Source of the DNA: DAOUAT01 sp964551735
Lineage (GTDB): Bacteria > Chloroflexota > Anaerolineae > CG2-30-64-16
Assembly (NCBI GenBank): GCA_964551735.1
Contig: CAZKEF010000014.1
Coordinates: forward strand, 62,001-126,000
Reading direction: 5' to 3'
DNA length: 64,000 bases
Part shown: positions 8,308-16,510 of the stretch, piece after piece
How the letters are laid out: the number at the start of each line of letters is the position of its first letter
How positions within the stretch are numbered: position 1 is the stretch's first letter
Made by a program: the position numbers and the translations under genes
The notes under the pieces: generated by a model
What the model was told of the DNA's origin: nothing
The model's database searches: none
Seen by the model: the letters and a program-made list of their open reading frames with translations, nothing else

Positions 8308-9317
8308 CCCAACGCTGCTGGCGCAGGTCCGGAGGTCTCACCCAGCGTGAAACCCGGCGCCAGCAGGATCCCCTCGCTGCTGGACGTGCCTGCCAGGATA
8401 GCAAGTAGCATTTCAGCTGCACGGCGAGATAACTCTTCGGGGCGAACGTCCACGAATGTCGGGTGGAATGGCACGAGATTGCCGATGTTCGACTGGTCAT
8501 GGCACACGATCGAAAGGTCGGCCGGGATGCGGCGGCCTGCCGCGGCCGCGGCCTGTGCTGCCCCCCACGCGGCCAGATCGTTCCACACGATCACGCCGGT
8601 GGTTTCGGGATGTTCTTGCAACAAGGCTGCGATGGCCTGCCGCCCTCCCTCCGTAGAAAGGCCACACGGCCAGACCACCGGCGCCAGGCCGTGCGCTGCA
8701 CAACTGGCGCGATACCCGGCCAACATGCGCGCGCCGAAGCCGAACTCCGGGTCGTCCTGGTGCAGGCAGGCGACGTGACGGTGGCCCAACCCCACGAGGT
8801 GCGCCACGCTCTGCGCCATCGCCGCCAGGATGTCAACGTCCACATACGCCAGGCCCGTGTTATCAGCGGTTTGGCCGATCAGCACGAACGGCAAGCCCGC
8901 GGCCTGCAAGGCTGCAATGCGAGGATCCTGTCGGCGCACCTGCATCAGGATGACGCCATCCAGCAGGCCGCTGTGAAAAAACGACGCCAGGCCATCGCCG
9001 GCGCGATCGGGCTGGGTCAGCAGCACGAACGCATAACCCGCCTGGCTGACCGCATTGGCCGCGGCCGAGATGGACCGCATCTCATAGCCGGCGATCTGAG
9101 GTGCGTACAACGGATAGACAAAGCCGATGGCCCGCGAGCTGCCGGCCGCCAGGCGCTGGGCGATGGGGTTGGGATGGAAGTTAAGTTCAGCGATCGCCTG
9201 CTCGATGCGCAGTCGAGTCTCGGCCGCCACCGGCCGCTTGCCGCTGAGCGCGTGGGATACCGTGCTCTTGGTGACGCCCGCGCGGGCTGCGACATCGGCG
9301 ATGGTGGCTCGTGCCAT
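8304..9317 (-). CDS. LacI-family transcriptional regulator
   Basis: Sugar-responsive repressor of 337 residues. The N-terminal helix-turn-helix is TIADVAARAGVTKSTVSHAL (residues 5-24), followed by a hinge helix and a periplasmic-binding-protein-like effector domain. The start at 9317 has AGGGGAAAG upstream; the longer frame to 9488 runs across its own operators and is rejected. Two identical CAAACCGGTTTG palindromes lie in its promoter, so it is likely autorepressed. It may also control the divergent KAS III-like gene or the URO-D/GH31 cluster downstream. The last codons and TAG stop overlap a family A repeat. Confidence 0.92.
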   Translation of the reverse strand: MARATIADVAARAGVTKSTVSHALSGKRPVAAETRLRIEQAIAELNFHPNPIAQRLAAGSSRAIGFVYPLYAPQIAGYEMRSISAAANAVSQAGYAFVLLTQPDRAGDGLASFFHSGLLDGVILMQVRRQDPRIAALQAAGLPFVLIGQTADNTGLAYVDVDILAAMAQSVAHLVGLGHRHVACLHQDDPEFGFGARMLAGYRASCAAHGLAPVVWPCGLSTEGGRQAIAALLQEHPETTGVIVWNDLAAWGAAQAAAAAGRRIPADLSIVCHDQSNIGNLVPFHPTFVDVRPEELSRRAAEMLLAILAGTSSSEGILLAPGFTLGETSGPAPAALG

Positions 9318-9447
9318 CAGCTTTCCCCTATACTCAAAACTACCCGAACATGCCGGGCACTGACGGAGTGCCCGACGCGTTGCAGATGCAACCTTCTCCT
9401 GTGGATTGTGGCATATATGAACGGAGAGAATACCAAGTTGGTCTGCG

Positions 9448-9488
9448 CAAACCGGTTTGAGGATAACACAAACCGGTTTGACTGTCAA
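9448..9488 (-). promoter_or_regulatory. lacI-type promoter with two tandem operators
   Basis: On the minus strand TTGACA (9483-9488), a 17-base spacer and TATCCT (9460-9465) form a sigma-70 promoter. Operator 1, CAAACCGGTTTG (9469-9480), fills the spacer. Operator 2, the same 12-mer (9448-9459), starts right after the -10 box and covers the expected transcription start. The centres are 21 bases apart, two helical turns, so two dimers would bind on the same face. Confidence 0.85.
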
Positions 9489-9615
9489 GCGGCAAAAGTG
9501 CCTTTTTCCCCAATCCTCAGGACAGCGCCGAAATGGCGCGCAGAGCGCAACTCTCGCCTACGCCAGGTGTTGTGCCTGCTAAACCGACGTTAACTGTCAT
9601 AAGGAAGGAAAACCC

Positions 9616-10899
9616 ATGAACGAGACACCACGAGACGGAGGATCAGGCCCCCAGCCTATGTCATCGTTCTTCATGCGCTCTGGGGTCCAGGTGGATACGA
9701 TCCCCATCGGCCCCGGTGTGCCAATTGGCATCGAGCGCGTCACACATCCTGGCATCGCGATCGGCGGCGCGTATGGCGCATGGGGCGCGGCATATGATAA
9801 TGCAACGTTGCCAGCGCTGGTGGAGAAACACCTGGGCCAACCACTGCGGGACGACGAAAGGCTCAACCTGGCCGAGCTAGGGTTCCTCTCACGCCACCAC
9901 GTGCCGGAGCTGGCAAACGAAGAACACGTAGCACTGGAAATGGAAGCAGGGACGCGCTACCTGACCGAAGCATGTCGCGCCAGCGGTTGGGACCCGGCTG
10001 AGGTGGATGGAGTGCTCCTGGGCATCACCACACCGGTCGTTCCAGACTTTACGGAGCGTATCGCGGCCAGGGCAGGCATTCCGGAGCGCGCGCTCAAAGT
10101 CACCATCCACAAAGCATGCGACGGCGCTGTGGCCGGCTTGAACCTGGCCCTGAACCCGGAACTAGTGAACGGCAATCTACCCGGCGACAACCTGGCGCAA
10201 CTTCTGAACGGAAAGAAGGTGTTGGTGGGCGGCATCGAGGGTCTGAGCCGCGTAATGAAGGCGACCTTCGACCGGCAGGCGCTGCAACTATTCGGTACCG
10301 GCGCAGGGGTCTTTGGTGTCATACCGGGCCGGACTATGCGCTTCCTGGCGGGCGGCGCCCACGAAGCTTACGATGAAGAGGGCATGCTGCAAGTGCGAAT
10401 GGCCTATCCGCATGCCGGCCGGCGGAGCCAGGGTGAGTCACTGATCGAGGTGACGCAGACTGGCGCACACAGTTACCGCGTGGCCGGCTTGATGCACGAA
10501 CCCGCCACCGATTCCGACGCGGTGATCATGGCCGGACCGATGGGCATGGTCAAGCTGTTCGTGCGGAACGGTGTATCGGCGGTGCGCAGCGTCTATCGGG
10601 CGTACCAGGAGCGGTTGGGCCGTCTATCCATGCCGGGAAAGGAGCTGGCGGTCGCCATCGTGCACCACGCCAACTACAAGATCAACCAGCTCAAGGCGAA
10701 ACAACTGGAGAAGGAAGGCATCAACCTGCCGATGCCCTGGCTGTTGAGCGATTTCGGCAACGTCAGCGCGGCCTCAGCGATGATCGCGTTCCTGCGCAAG
10801 CTGCGCGACCTGGCGCCGGGCGACCACGTGCTGTTCGATGGCTTTGGGGCCGGCACATACTATGACGTGTTGGCGGTTGAGATGGGCGCAGGGGCATGA
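9616..10899 (+). CDS. 3-oxoacyl-ACP synthase III (FabH)-like protein
   Basis: Thiolase-superfamily condensing enzyme of 427 residues, longer than typical FabH (about 320). The KAS III triad is present: Cys168 in HKACDGA, His in VHHANYK (near 350) and Asn in DFGNVSAAS (near 381). FGTGAGVFG and DGFGAGTYYD are the usual glycine-rich segments. It starts at 9616 after AAGGAAGG. It has no ACP, thioesterase or fatty-acid genes beside it, so it is probably a specialised condensing enzyme (beta-ketoacyl or HMG-CoA-synthase-like chemistry) rather than the housekeeping FabH. The divergent LacI operators lie 136 bases upstream and could regulate it. Confidence 0.8.
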   Translation: MNETPRDGGSGPQPMSSFFMRSGVQVDTIPIGPGVPIGIERVTHPGIAIGGAYGAWGAAYDNATLPALVEKHLGQPLRDDERLNLAELGFLSRHHVPELANEEHVALEMEAGTRYLTEACRASGWDPAEVDGVLLGITTPVVPDFTERIAARAGIPERALKVTIHKACDGAVAGLNLALNPELVNGNLPGDNLAQLLNGKKVLVGGIEGLSRVMKATFDRQALQLFGTGAGVFGVIPGRTMRFLAGGAHEAYDEEGMLQVRMAYPHAGRRSQGESLIEVTQTGAHSYRVAGLMHEPATDSDAVIMAGPMGMVKLFVRNGVSAVRSVYRAYQERLGRLSMPGKELAVAIVHHANYKINQLKAKQLEKEGINLPMPWLLSDFGNVSAASAMIAFLRKLRDLAPGDHVLFDGFGAGTYYDVLAVEMGAGA

Positions 10900-10903
10900 G
10901 CGT

Positions 10904-10968
10904 GTTGTTAGCAACGACTTCAGTCAGCCGATAGCTGCAAGGCGACTGAAGTCGCTACTACGAGCAAA
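10904..10968. repeat. Palindromic element family C, copy 1
   Basis: GCAACGACTTCAGTC facing GACTGAAGTCGCTACTACG. It lies between the convergent KAS III-like and AOR genes. Copy 2 is at 33209-33271. Confidence 0.82.
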
Positions 10969-10977
10969 CGTCTTCCC

Positions 10978-12954
10978 TCACCCTCGCCCTGATTGCGCGG
11001 CAGCCCCGATCAACACATCCAACCCCAGGGCCGCCAGCCGCTCCGGCGTCGGGACACCATCCGCTGTCCACCCCATGCGCGCATACCACGTCTGCCGGGC
11101 CTGACAAAAGGCTTCTTCGGTGATCGCAGCGCCGGCCAGCGGGCCTTCGGTGAACGCCTGCATCACCCGGTTGGGCAGCCGGTCGTCCGCGGCGGTCAGC
11201 CCTTCGCGCAGGTTGAAGACCCGGGACAGTTGCTGGGCCCGCTCACCCACGGCCAGGATATCAGCCAGCCCGTACTCGTGGCCAGTCACGCCGCTGATCG
11301 CTTGGGCCAGGTGGGCGTAGTCGTAAGGGTAAAACATGCACGTAATGGCGCAGTCCTGGAAGTGCTGCCAGTTGACCTCGTGATAGAACAACTCCATCTT
11401 CTCCGGACCCAGCGGCTGCAGCTCTGAGGGTGAGGCGCTGTTGGCCGGCAGCGGCCCGACGGAATACACCGCGTTGACACGCGCCAGACTCTCGCCGGGG
11501 CTGCTGTAACTGGTGTCATGAATGTTCATCATGTGGTCGGCGCCCACGGGCGCGACCGCGTAGCCGACGCCCAGGGCGTGCTTCAGCCGCGGCTCGTGCA
11601 TGGGCAGCTCCTGGCCCTTCACCTCCACGGTGTATGCCTCGGCCCCGCCGCCGATCCACGCCGCCAGACGCCGCGTGCCTTCGGCCATCGGCGCGCCGAA
11701 ACCGCGGCGGTGGGCGATCAGGTCCACGGCCTCCACCAGGGCCGCGGCATCGCCCCAGCGCGGCAGGAAGCCGCCGGTGCGCTCCGCGGTCAGCAGGCCG
11801 CGCTCGACGCACTCCATGACAAACGCGATGGTCATGCCGGTGCTGATGGTGTCCAGCCCCCACCGCGCGCACAGTTCGTTGGCCTTGCACACCGCCACCA
11901 GGTCATCCACGCCGCACGCGCTGCCCAGGCCGCCCAACGTCTCATACTCCGGCCCGCCGTAGACTGGCTCGATGCGTTCCACGGCCGGCGTGGGCGTACG
12001 CAGGCCACTCTCGGTCCACGCCGCCAGGTGTTCCGGCGTGGCCTCAGCATCATATGCCACAACCTGCTTGCACGAAATGGGGCAGACCTGGCACGAGTCG
12101 CGGCCGGTCAGGATCGTGGTGTGCATCGTTTTGCCGCTGATGGCCGCAGCGCCCGAGAAGCTGGCATCCTGGAAATTGCGGGTGGGCAGGCCGCCAACCC
12201 GGTTCAAATAGGTGACGCTGCCGGGGGTGCCCATCTGCACAGCCCAACCGGAAAGCTCCTTGTAGTTGTCGCCGAGCCATTTGGACACCGGTAGCACACG
12301 CTTGCGGTCGGCCACCGGCACGTTGCGCGTGCCGCGCACCGCCACCGCCTTCAACCGCTTGCTGCCCATCACCGCGCCCAGGCCGTTGCGGCCGGCCGCC
12401 CGGTTGACATCGTGCATCACCGCAGCATAGCGCACCCCGTTTTCGCCCGCCACGCCGCACTGAGCCACCCGAATCTTCGCGTCCCCCAGCTCGTCTCGGA
12501 TGGTCCGCTCGACGTACGCGGTATCTCGACCCCACAGATAATTGGCGGGCCGAATGGCAACCTCGCCATCGCGGATCCACAGATACACCGGCGCGGCCGC
12601 GCGGCCATGCACCACCAGGGCATCAAAGCCGGTCCGCTTGAATTCGTGGCCCCACCACCCGCCAGCCTCCGAGCTGCCCAGGCCACCGGTGAGCGGGCTC
12701 TTGCCGCCCACGCCGTGGCGGCCGCTGCCGGGCAGGTTGGTCCCTTGCATGACGCCCGGCGCGAAGATCAGCAGGTTATCCGGCCCCAGCGGGTCGGCCC
12801 CGGCCGGCAGATCGCGCAACAGCAGATACGCGACCAGGCCGCGGCCCCCCACCAACTTGAGATACAGATCATCGGGCGGCGTCTCCACCCAGGTCTTGCC
12901 GCTTGTGAGATCGACATGCAGGATCTTGCCCCACGTACCACCAACCATCATCAT
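10978..12954 (-). CDS. Tungsten aldehyde:ferredoxin oxidoreductase family protein
   Basis: AOR-family enzyme of 658 residues that would oxidise aldehydes to acids with ferredoxin as acceptor, using a W-bis-tungstopterin cofactor. The N-terminal AFOR_N domain has GGRGL and the GSGRHGVGGKSPLTGG segment. The [4Fe-4S] ligands are in CQVCPISC (near residues 288-295), with a distal Cys in DCAITC (near 535). The start at 12954 has GGGAGG 7 bases upstream. A MoaD/ThiS-like gene lies 20 bases upstream in the same direction, a common pairing with AORs that suggests co-expression for tungstopterin assembly. The aldehyde substrate is unknown. Confidence 0.92.
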   Translation of the reverse strand: MMMVGGTWGKILHVDLTSGKTWVETPPDDLYLKLVGGRGLVAYLLLRDLPAGADPLGPDNLLIFAPGVMQGTNLPGSGRHGVGGKSPLTGGLGSSEAGGWWGHEFKRTGFDALVVHGRAAAPVYLWIRDGEVAIRPANYLWGRDTAYVERTIRDELGDAKIRVAQCGVAGENGVRYAAVMHDVNRAAGRNGLGAVMGSKRLKAVAVRGTRNVPVADRKRVLPVSKWLGDNYKELSGWAVQMGTPGSVTYLNRVGGLPTRNFQDASFSGAAAISGKTMHTTILTGRDSCQVCPISCKQVVAYDAEATPEHLAAWTESGLRTPTPAVERIEPVYGGPEYETLGGLGSACGVDDLVAVCKANELCARWGLDTISTGMTIAFVMECVERGLLTAERTGGFLPRWGDAAALVEAVDLIAHRRGFGAPMAEGTRRLAAWIGGGAEAYTVEVKGQELPMHEPRLKHALGVGYAVAPVGADHMMNIHDTSYSSPGESLARVNAVYSVGPLPANSASPSELQPLGPEKMELFYHEVNWQHFQDCAITCMFYPYDYAHLAQAISGVTGHEYGLADILAVGERAQQLSRVFNLREGLTAADDRLPNRVMQAFTEGPLAGAAITEEAFCQARQTWYARMGWTADGVPTPERLAALGLDVLIGAAAQSGRG

Positions 12955-12974
12955 CGATAGCCTCCCTATCAGGA

Positions 12975-13193
12975 TTAACCCCCGCCGACCGCGGGCAACA
13001 GCTCAATCACATCATCATCTTGCAGCGCTGTCTCCCAACTGGCCAGGCGGCCATTGACCAGGATCATCACACCCGTGCGCAACGACAGGCGCAGCATGCC
13101 CACCGCCTCCGCCACGGTGCGCGCGCCATCCACCGCGGCGGAGGTGACAGCCGGAGCCGGTATCAAGGCATGGCTCTTGACGACAACAGACAT
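12975..13193 (-). CDS. MoaD/ThiS-family sulfur carrier
   Basis: Beta-grasp protein of 72 residues ending in ...LLPAVGGG. It therefore keeps the C-terminal Gly-Gly that is thiocarboxylated in MoaD and ThiS, here with one extra Gly. The segment VMILVNGRLASWETAL...DDDVIELLP is the family core. The start at 13193 (MSVVVKSHAL) is preferred over 13223. Position just before the AOR gene suggests a dedicated sulfur carrier for its tungstopterin. Confidence 0.82.
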   Translation of the reverse strand: MSVVVKSHALIPAPAVTSAAVDGARTVAEAVGMLRLSLRTGVMILVNGRLASWETALQDDDVIELLPAVGGG

Positions 13194-13349
13194 GATTGAA
13201 ATCCCAGAACAAGGTCTTTGCACATTGAGAGAACGAACAAATGCTAAGTCTACACCGTCTCACGCACAGGCGCAAACTCTGGCCCCGGCCGGGGCCGATG
13301 GGCTCTCTTTGTATCCACCCCCAAGCCGTTCGCGCATGGGCACGACTTA

Positions 13350-13358
13350 TGCTATACT
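13350..13358 (+). promoter_or_regulatory. Extended -10 promoter for amaP-scpB operon
   Basis: TGCTATACT matches the extended -10 consensus (TGnTATAAT), 36 bases before the amaP start. No good -35 is present, as expected of extended -10 promoters. Confidence 0.6.
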
Positions 13359-13393
13359 ATCCCCTCGATCACCGGTTCCAACTGGAGGCACCC

Positions 13394-13951
13394 ATGAACA
13401 TCTTCAACCGTGTGTTGGTCGTTTTGCTGCTGATCCTGTTGCTGGCCCTGGCGGTGCTGATCGCCATCCTGCCCATCCAGACCGTGCAGGCGGTCGAGGC
13501 CGCCATGCGCAACTTCGGCGCCTTTCTGGCCAACACTGAGACATCGCACCTCTGGCTGTTCGTCATTGCGCGTGTCGCACTGGTGCTGATTGCCCTGGCC
13601 GTCATCCTGCCGCTGCTGTGGGGCGAACTGAAACCGCGGCGGCCCAAGGCGGTCCACGTGCTCACCGAGACGGGCAGCAAAGCCAGCGTCACCACCGACT
13701 CAGTGGCCCGGCGGCTAACGTGGCATATTGACCAGTTGGCTGACGTCATCTCGGTGACACCCGATGTGACGGCCAGCGGCAAGGCGGTCAACGTCGTGTT
13801 GAACCTGGAGACCCAACCGGAGATTGACGTGCCGATGAAGACCGATGAGGTGGTGCGCGTGGCTCGCGAGGTGATCGTGGAGCGCATGGGCCTTCAACTC
13901 GGCAAGGTTGATGTCCGCATCAAACATGCGCCCTATCAGGATATTGCGTGA
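13394..13951 (+). CDS. amaP: Alkaline shock response membrane anchor protein AmaP-like
   Basis: 185 residues. Two N-terminal membrane segments (VLVVLLLILLLALAVLIAIL, residues 7-26, and one at about residues 56-76) are followed by a soluble Asp23-like domain with VARRLTWHIDQL and the C-terminal GKVDVRIK strand. AmaP tethers Asp23-family proteins to the membrane during envelope stress. No Asp23 gene is next to it here. Start 13394 is chosen because GGAGG precedes it and the longer frame has no family features. Its stop overlaps the GTG of scpB by 4 bases. Confidence 0.78.
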   Translation: MNIFNRVLVVLLLILLLALAVLIAILPIQTVQAVEAAMRNFGAFLANTETSHLWLFVIARVALVLIALAVILPLLWGELKPRRPKAVHVLTETGSKASVTTDSVARRLTWHIDQLADVISVTPDVTASGKAVNVVLNLETQPEIDVPMKTDEVVRVAREVIVERMGLQLGKVDVRIKHAPYQDIA

Positions 13952-14547
13952 GCACAGCGCTCAATCCATCTCAGCCATCCAGTGACGCAACACCGGCCCC
14001 TCAGTCCCCTGAGGCAGTGGGCCCGGCGCCTCAGGGGACCGCGTTACGCGCCCTGCTGGAAAGCTTGCTCTTCGTCGCGCCCGTGCCCACGCCGGTCGAA
14101 CGGCTGGCCCAAGTGATCGGCCTGACAACCGAGCAGATCGAGGCTGCGTTGGCTGACCTGACGGCCGCCTACCTCGCTGAAGATCGCGGGCTCCGGCTGC
14201 TGCGCAAAGCGGATCGCGTCCACCTGACCACCGCGCCCCAGGCCAGCGCGCACATCGAGCGTTTTCTGGGGCTAGATCTGAGCAGCAGGCTCTCCAACGC
14301 TGCGCTGGAAACGCTGGCCGTCATCGCCTACCGGCAGCCGTTGACGCGCGCCCAAATCGAGGCGGTACGCGGGGTCAACTGCGACGGCGTCCTGCGCACC
14401 CTCCTGGCCCGCGAACTTATCGAACCTGTGGGCCGGTTGGAGCAGGCAGGCAGGCCGATCCTGTACGGCACGACCGTCCAATTCCTCCACTACTTCGGCC
14501 TGGAAAGCCTGGAGCGCCTCCCCCCACTGCCCGCCAGCGAAAGCTGA
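13948..14547 (+). CDS. scpB: Segregation and condensation protein B
   Basis: ScpB, 199 residues, a subunit of the SMC-ScpA-ScpB condensin. It has two winged-helix domains; the diagnostic stretch is ALETLAVIAYRQPLTRAQIE (near residues 115-134) followed by VRGVNCDGVLRTLL. GTG start at 13948 overlaps the amaP stop (GTGA). The first 30 residues are a Pro/Ser/Ala-rich tail. Its usual partner scpA is not in the window. Confidence 0.94.
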   Translation: MSTALNPSQPSSDATPAPQSPEAVGPAPQGTALRALLESLLFVAPVPTPVERLAQVIGLTTEQIEAALADLTAAYLAEDRGLRLLRKADRVHLTTAPQASAHIERFLGLDLSSRLSNAALETLAVIAYRQPLTRAQIEAVRGVNCDGVLRTLLARELIEPVGRLEQAGRPILYGTTVQFLHYFGLESLERLPPLPASES

Positions 14548-14592
14548 AAGGTAACACGCCCTTAAACGTAAAACGCGCTACTTACCTTTCAG
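14544..14592. terminator. Hairpin after scpB
   Basis: Perfect 11-base inverted repeat CTGAAAGGTAA (14544-14554) and TTACCTTTCAG (14582-14592) that includes the scpB stop codon. It has a 27-base loop and no T-tract, so it is more likely an RNA-stability or attenuation structure than a strong terminator. Confidence 0.45.
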
Positions 14593-14663
14593 CCGTTGTG
14601 CGCTAAGCTACTCATGAGATCATGAGCCCGGGCTCCGAATCGGGCTCCGCACAGGAGCACCTT

Positions 14664-15431
14664 ATGTCCGAAAATCTGTGGGCACTGCGTGAACAACGGA
14701 AATTGAGCGTTGCAATGCTGGCCGGCCGAGCCGGCCTGCCTATCGGCCTGATCATGGAATACGAATCGGGCCAGCGCAGCATTGACGTGCGACATATCGC
14801 GCGGTTGGCACGCGCGTTGTATGTCGAAGAAACCGCGATCCGCCTGCACTCCGACCCGCGACCGGGCTCAGGCCCCTTGGAGCGGGCGTCGCGTCGCGCA
14901 GACGAGCGGCCCTCTCGGCCGACGGGTGAAACGGCGGAGGCTGCGCCCCCCGCGCAGCGCGAGCGGCCCGCACGCCCCCCCCGGCCTGCCCAGGCCCCGC
15001 GGCCACCCTTACCAGCTCGACCGAGCCAGATCGCACATCTACAAGACCTGCTGCAGCGGTTGGGACGCAGCCAGGCCGAGCTCGAGGCGCAACTGGGCCA
15101 ACCGCTCGCTGAGCTGGATCGCCTCAGCGCCAGCAGGGCACTGGTCGCGCTGCAAACCGAACTCCGCGAAGGCGCCACACCGAACAGGCATCGCGCCTAT
15201 CTGCCCGAAGCGGTAGACCAGTTCGAGCACAAGTACCTGGCGGCCGCGCAAGGGTCCGGCGCTACCCTGCGCTTCAACCTGTTCGACGGCACAACCCTCA
15301 GCGGCCAGGTGAGCGGCTACGGCCCCTACAGCATAACCGTCCGCCAGTCCGACGGCAGCGAGACTACACTGAACAAGCTAGCGCTGGTCAGCTACACGCG
15401 TCCGCCGGGCAGCGAGGAGCCAACCCCATGA
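14664..15431 (+). CDS. XRE helix-turn-helix protein with C-terminal Hfq/Sm-like domain
   Basis: 255 residues in three parts. Residues 4-55 or so are an XRE-type helix-turn-helix (LWALREQRKLSVAMLAGRAG, then a YESGQRSIDVRHIARLARAL recognition region). Residues 60-125 are a Pro/Arg/Ala-rich linker. The C-terminus, from about residue 190, looks like Hfq: LRFNLFDGTTLSGQVSGY and then LNKLALVSYTRP, matching the Sm1 pattern and the Hfq YKHAIST position. I therefore predict a DNA- and RNA-binding regulator, by motif only. The start at 14664 has GGAG upstream. It overlaps the next gene, a shorter paralogue, by 4 bases (ATGA). Confidence 0.7.
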   Translation: MSENLWALREQRKLSVAMLAGRAGLPIGLIMEYESGQRSIDVRHIARLARALYVEETAIRLHSDPRPGSGPLERASRRADERPSRPTGETAEAAPPAQRERPARPPRPAQAPRPPLPARPSQIAHLQDLLQRLGRSQAELEAQLGQPLAELDRLSASRALVALQTELREGATPNRHRAYLPEAVDQFEHKYLAAAQGSGATLRFNLFDGTTLSGQVSGYGPYSITVRQSDGSETTLNKLALVSYTRPPGSEEPTP

Positions 15432-15871
15432 GCCTGGGCGACATGCTGCGCGTGCTGCGCGCCAAGCGCGGCGGTATCACACCGCTTGACATCGAGGCTG
15501 CCCTGCCCGACCTGCCCAAAGGCATTTATCGGCAGATAGAGCAGCGCTACCGCGCGGTCGGCGACGACGCGTCCATCCGCCTGCTGGCCGATTTCTACGG
15601 CGTGCGGTTCGAAGATCTGCGTTGGCGGTTGGACTGGCCGCGCAAGGCGTTGAGCCGCGCGCTGGTCCATGCGCAGCAAAACGATCTGCCCATCACCCTA
15701 CACCTGTGGGACGGCCGGACAGTCACGGGGAAAGTCATCTGGTGGGACCTGGGCGCCGCGGCGCTGACCACCGATGAGGGCGAAATCGTGGTGCAGCGGC
15801 ATGCTGCGGAGCAGTGGGAGCCGCGCGCGCCGGAAGCAAGCGATGACACGGGCGAGCTAGAGGCGGAATGA
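15428..15871 (+). CDS. Small HTH protein with Hfq/Sm-like C-terminus (paralogue of upstream gene)
   Basis: 147 residues. The N-terminal half (LGDMLRVLRAKRGGITPLDI, then IYRQIEQRYRAVGDD) resembles a divergent XRE domain. The C-terminal half has ITLHLWDGRTVTGKVIWWD and then EIVVQRHAAEQW, again the Sm1/Sm2 pattern. It lacks the long linker of its neighbour. Start overlaps the previous stop (ATGA), so the pair is translationally coupled and probably acts together, perhaps as a hetero-oligomer. Not a family I can name. Confidence 0.65.
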   Translation: MSLGDMLRVLRAKRGGITPLDIEAALPDLPKGIYRQIEQRYRAVGDDASIRLLADFYGVRFEDLRWRLDWPRKALSRALVHAQQNDLPITLHLWDGRTVTGKVIWWDLGAAALTTDEGEIVVQRHAAEQWEPRAPEASDDTGELEAE

Positions 15872-15873
15872 GA

Positions 15874-15908
15874 GCGGGCGGCTGTTGCACGATTGCGAAG
15901 CCGCCCGC
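15874..15908. terminator. Hairpin between convergent genes
   Basis: GCGGGCGGCT (15874-15883) pairs with AGCCGCCCGC (15899-15908), a perfect 10-base GC stem. It is placed between the HTH-Sm genes and the convergent thioesterase. Confidence 0.55.
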
Positions 15909-15935
15909 GGATGCGATGACCCTTGCATTATCCGA

Positions 15936-16400
15936 CTAGGGCACCATCGCATCACCCTCGATCCCAGCCACCAAACGCGCCCGCATCGCCTCTGGAATGC
16001 GCCGTACCTGGCCGCGCGCATCCACCGAGATGTGGCGCGTGCTCCCGCTGACCAGCAATTCGCCATCGGCCGCGCGGCGCACCTCATAGCCAAAATTCAT
16101 GCCCCGGCTGAGCAGCCCGGTCAGGCAGGTGGCGACGATCACCTCATCGTCGTAACGCGCCGGACGGTGATAGCGCGCCGCCACCTCCGCCACGGCCAGC
16201 GAGACCCCTTCAGCCTCCATCTGGCTGTAAGGATAGCCGATAGCGCGCGTGAACGCGCTGCGTCCCTCCTCGAACCACGTAATGTAGGCCGCGTGATGCA
16301 CCACCCCCATTTGGTCGGTCTCGAAGAAACGGACACGGAAACGGGTTTCGACGACCAGGTTGTTGTCCGCGTCGCGGTATAGGTGTGCTGGTTCGATCAT
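15936..16400 (-). CDS. Acyl-CoA thioesterase, YbgC/4-hydroxybenzoyl-CoA type
   Basis: Hot-dog-fold thioesterase of 154 residues. The signature VRFFETDQMGVVHHAAYITW (near residues 23-42) contains the catalytic Asp of this group. This is the usual family length. It would hydrolyse acyl-CoA esters in the cytoplasm; chain specificity cannot be inferred. It is transcribed divergently from the ATP-grasp gene with a 110-base shared promoter region. Confidence 0.88.
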   Translation of the reverse strand: MIEPAHLYRDADNNLVVETRFRVRFFETDQMGVVHHAAYITWFEEGRSAFTRAIGYPYSQMEAEGVSLAVAEVAARYHRPARYDDEVIVATCLTGLLSRGMNFGYEVRRAADGELLVSGSTRHISVDARGQVRRIPEAMRARLVAGIEGDAMVP

Positions 16401-16452
16401 GGCGCCAGGCTCCAGGGTGGGTTGTGAATTGCATACGCCTTTTCCGCACTTA

Positions 16453-16461
16453 TGGTATTAT
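16453..16461 (+). promoter_or_regulatory. Extended -10 promoter for the ATP-grasp gene
   Basis: TGGTATTAT, 49 bases before the start codon at 16511. No strong -35 box. Confidence 0.5.
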
Positions 16462-16510
16462 ATTCATCTGATAATCGCAACATCAACCTAATGCGAGGAT
16501 AGCAGCCGTC

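Noticed and set aside
8304..9488. Long version of the LacI regulator starting at 9488
   Set aside because: The extra 57 residues would be encoded by the promoter and operators; 9317 has a ribosome-binding site and the HTH start.
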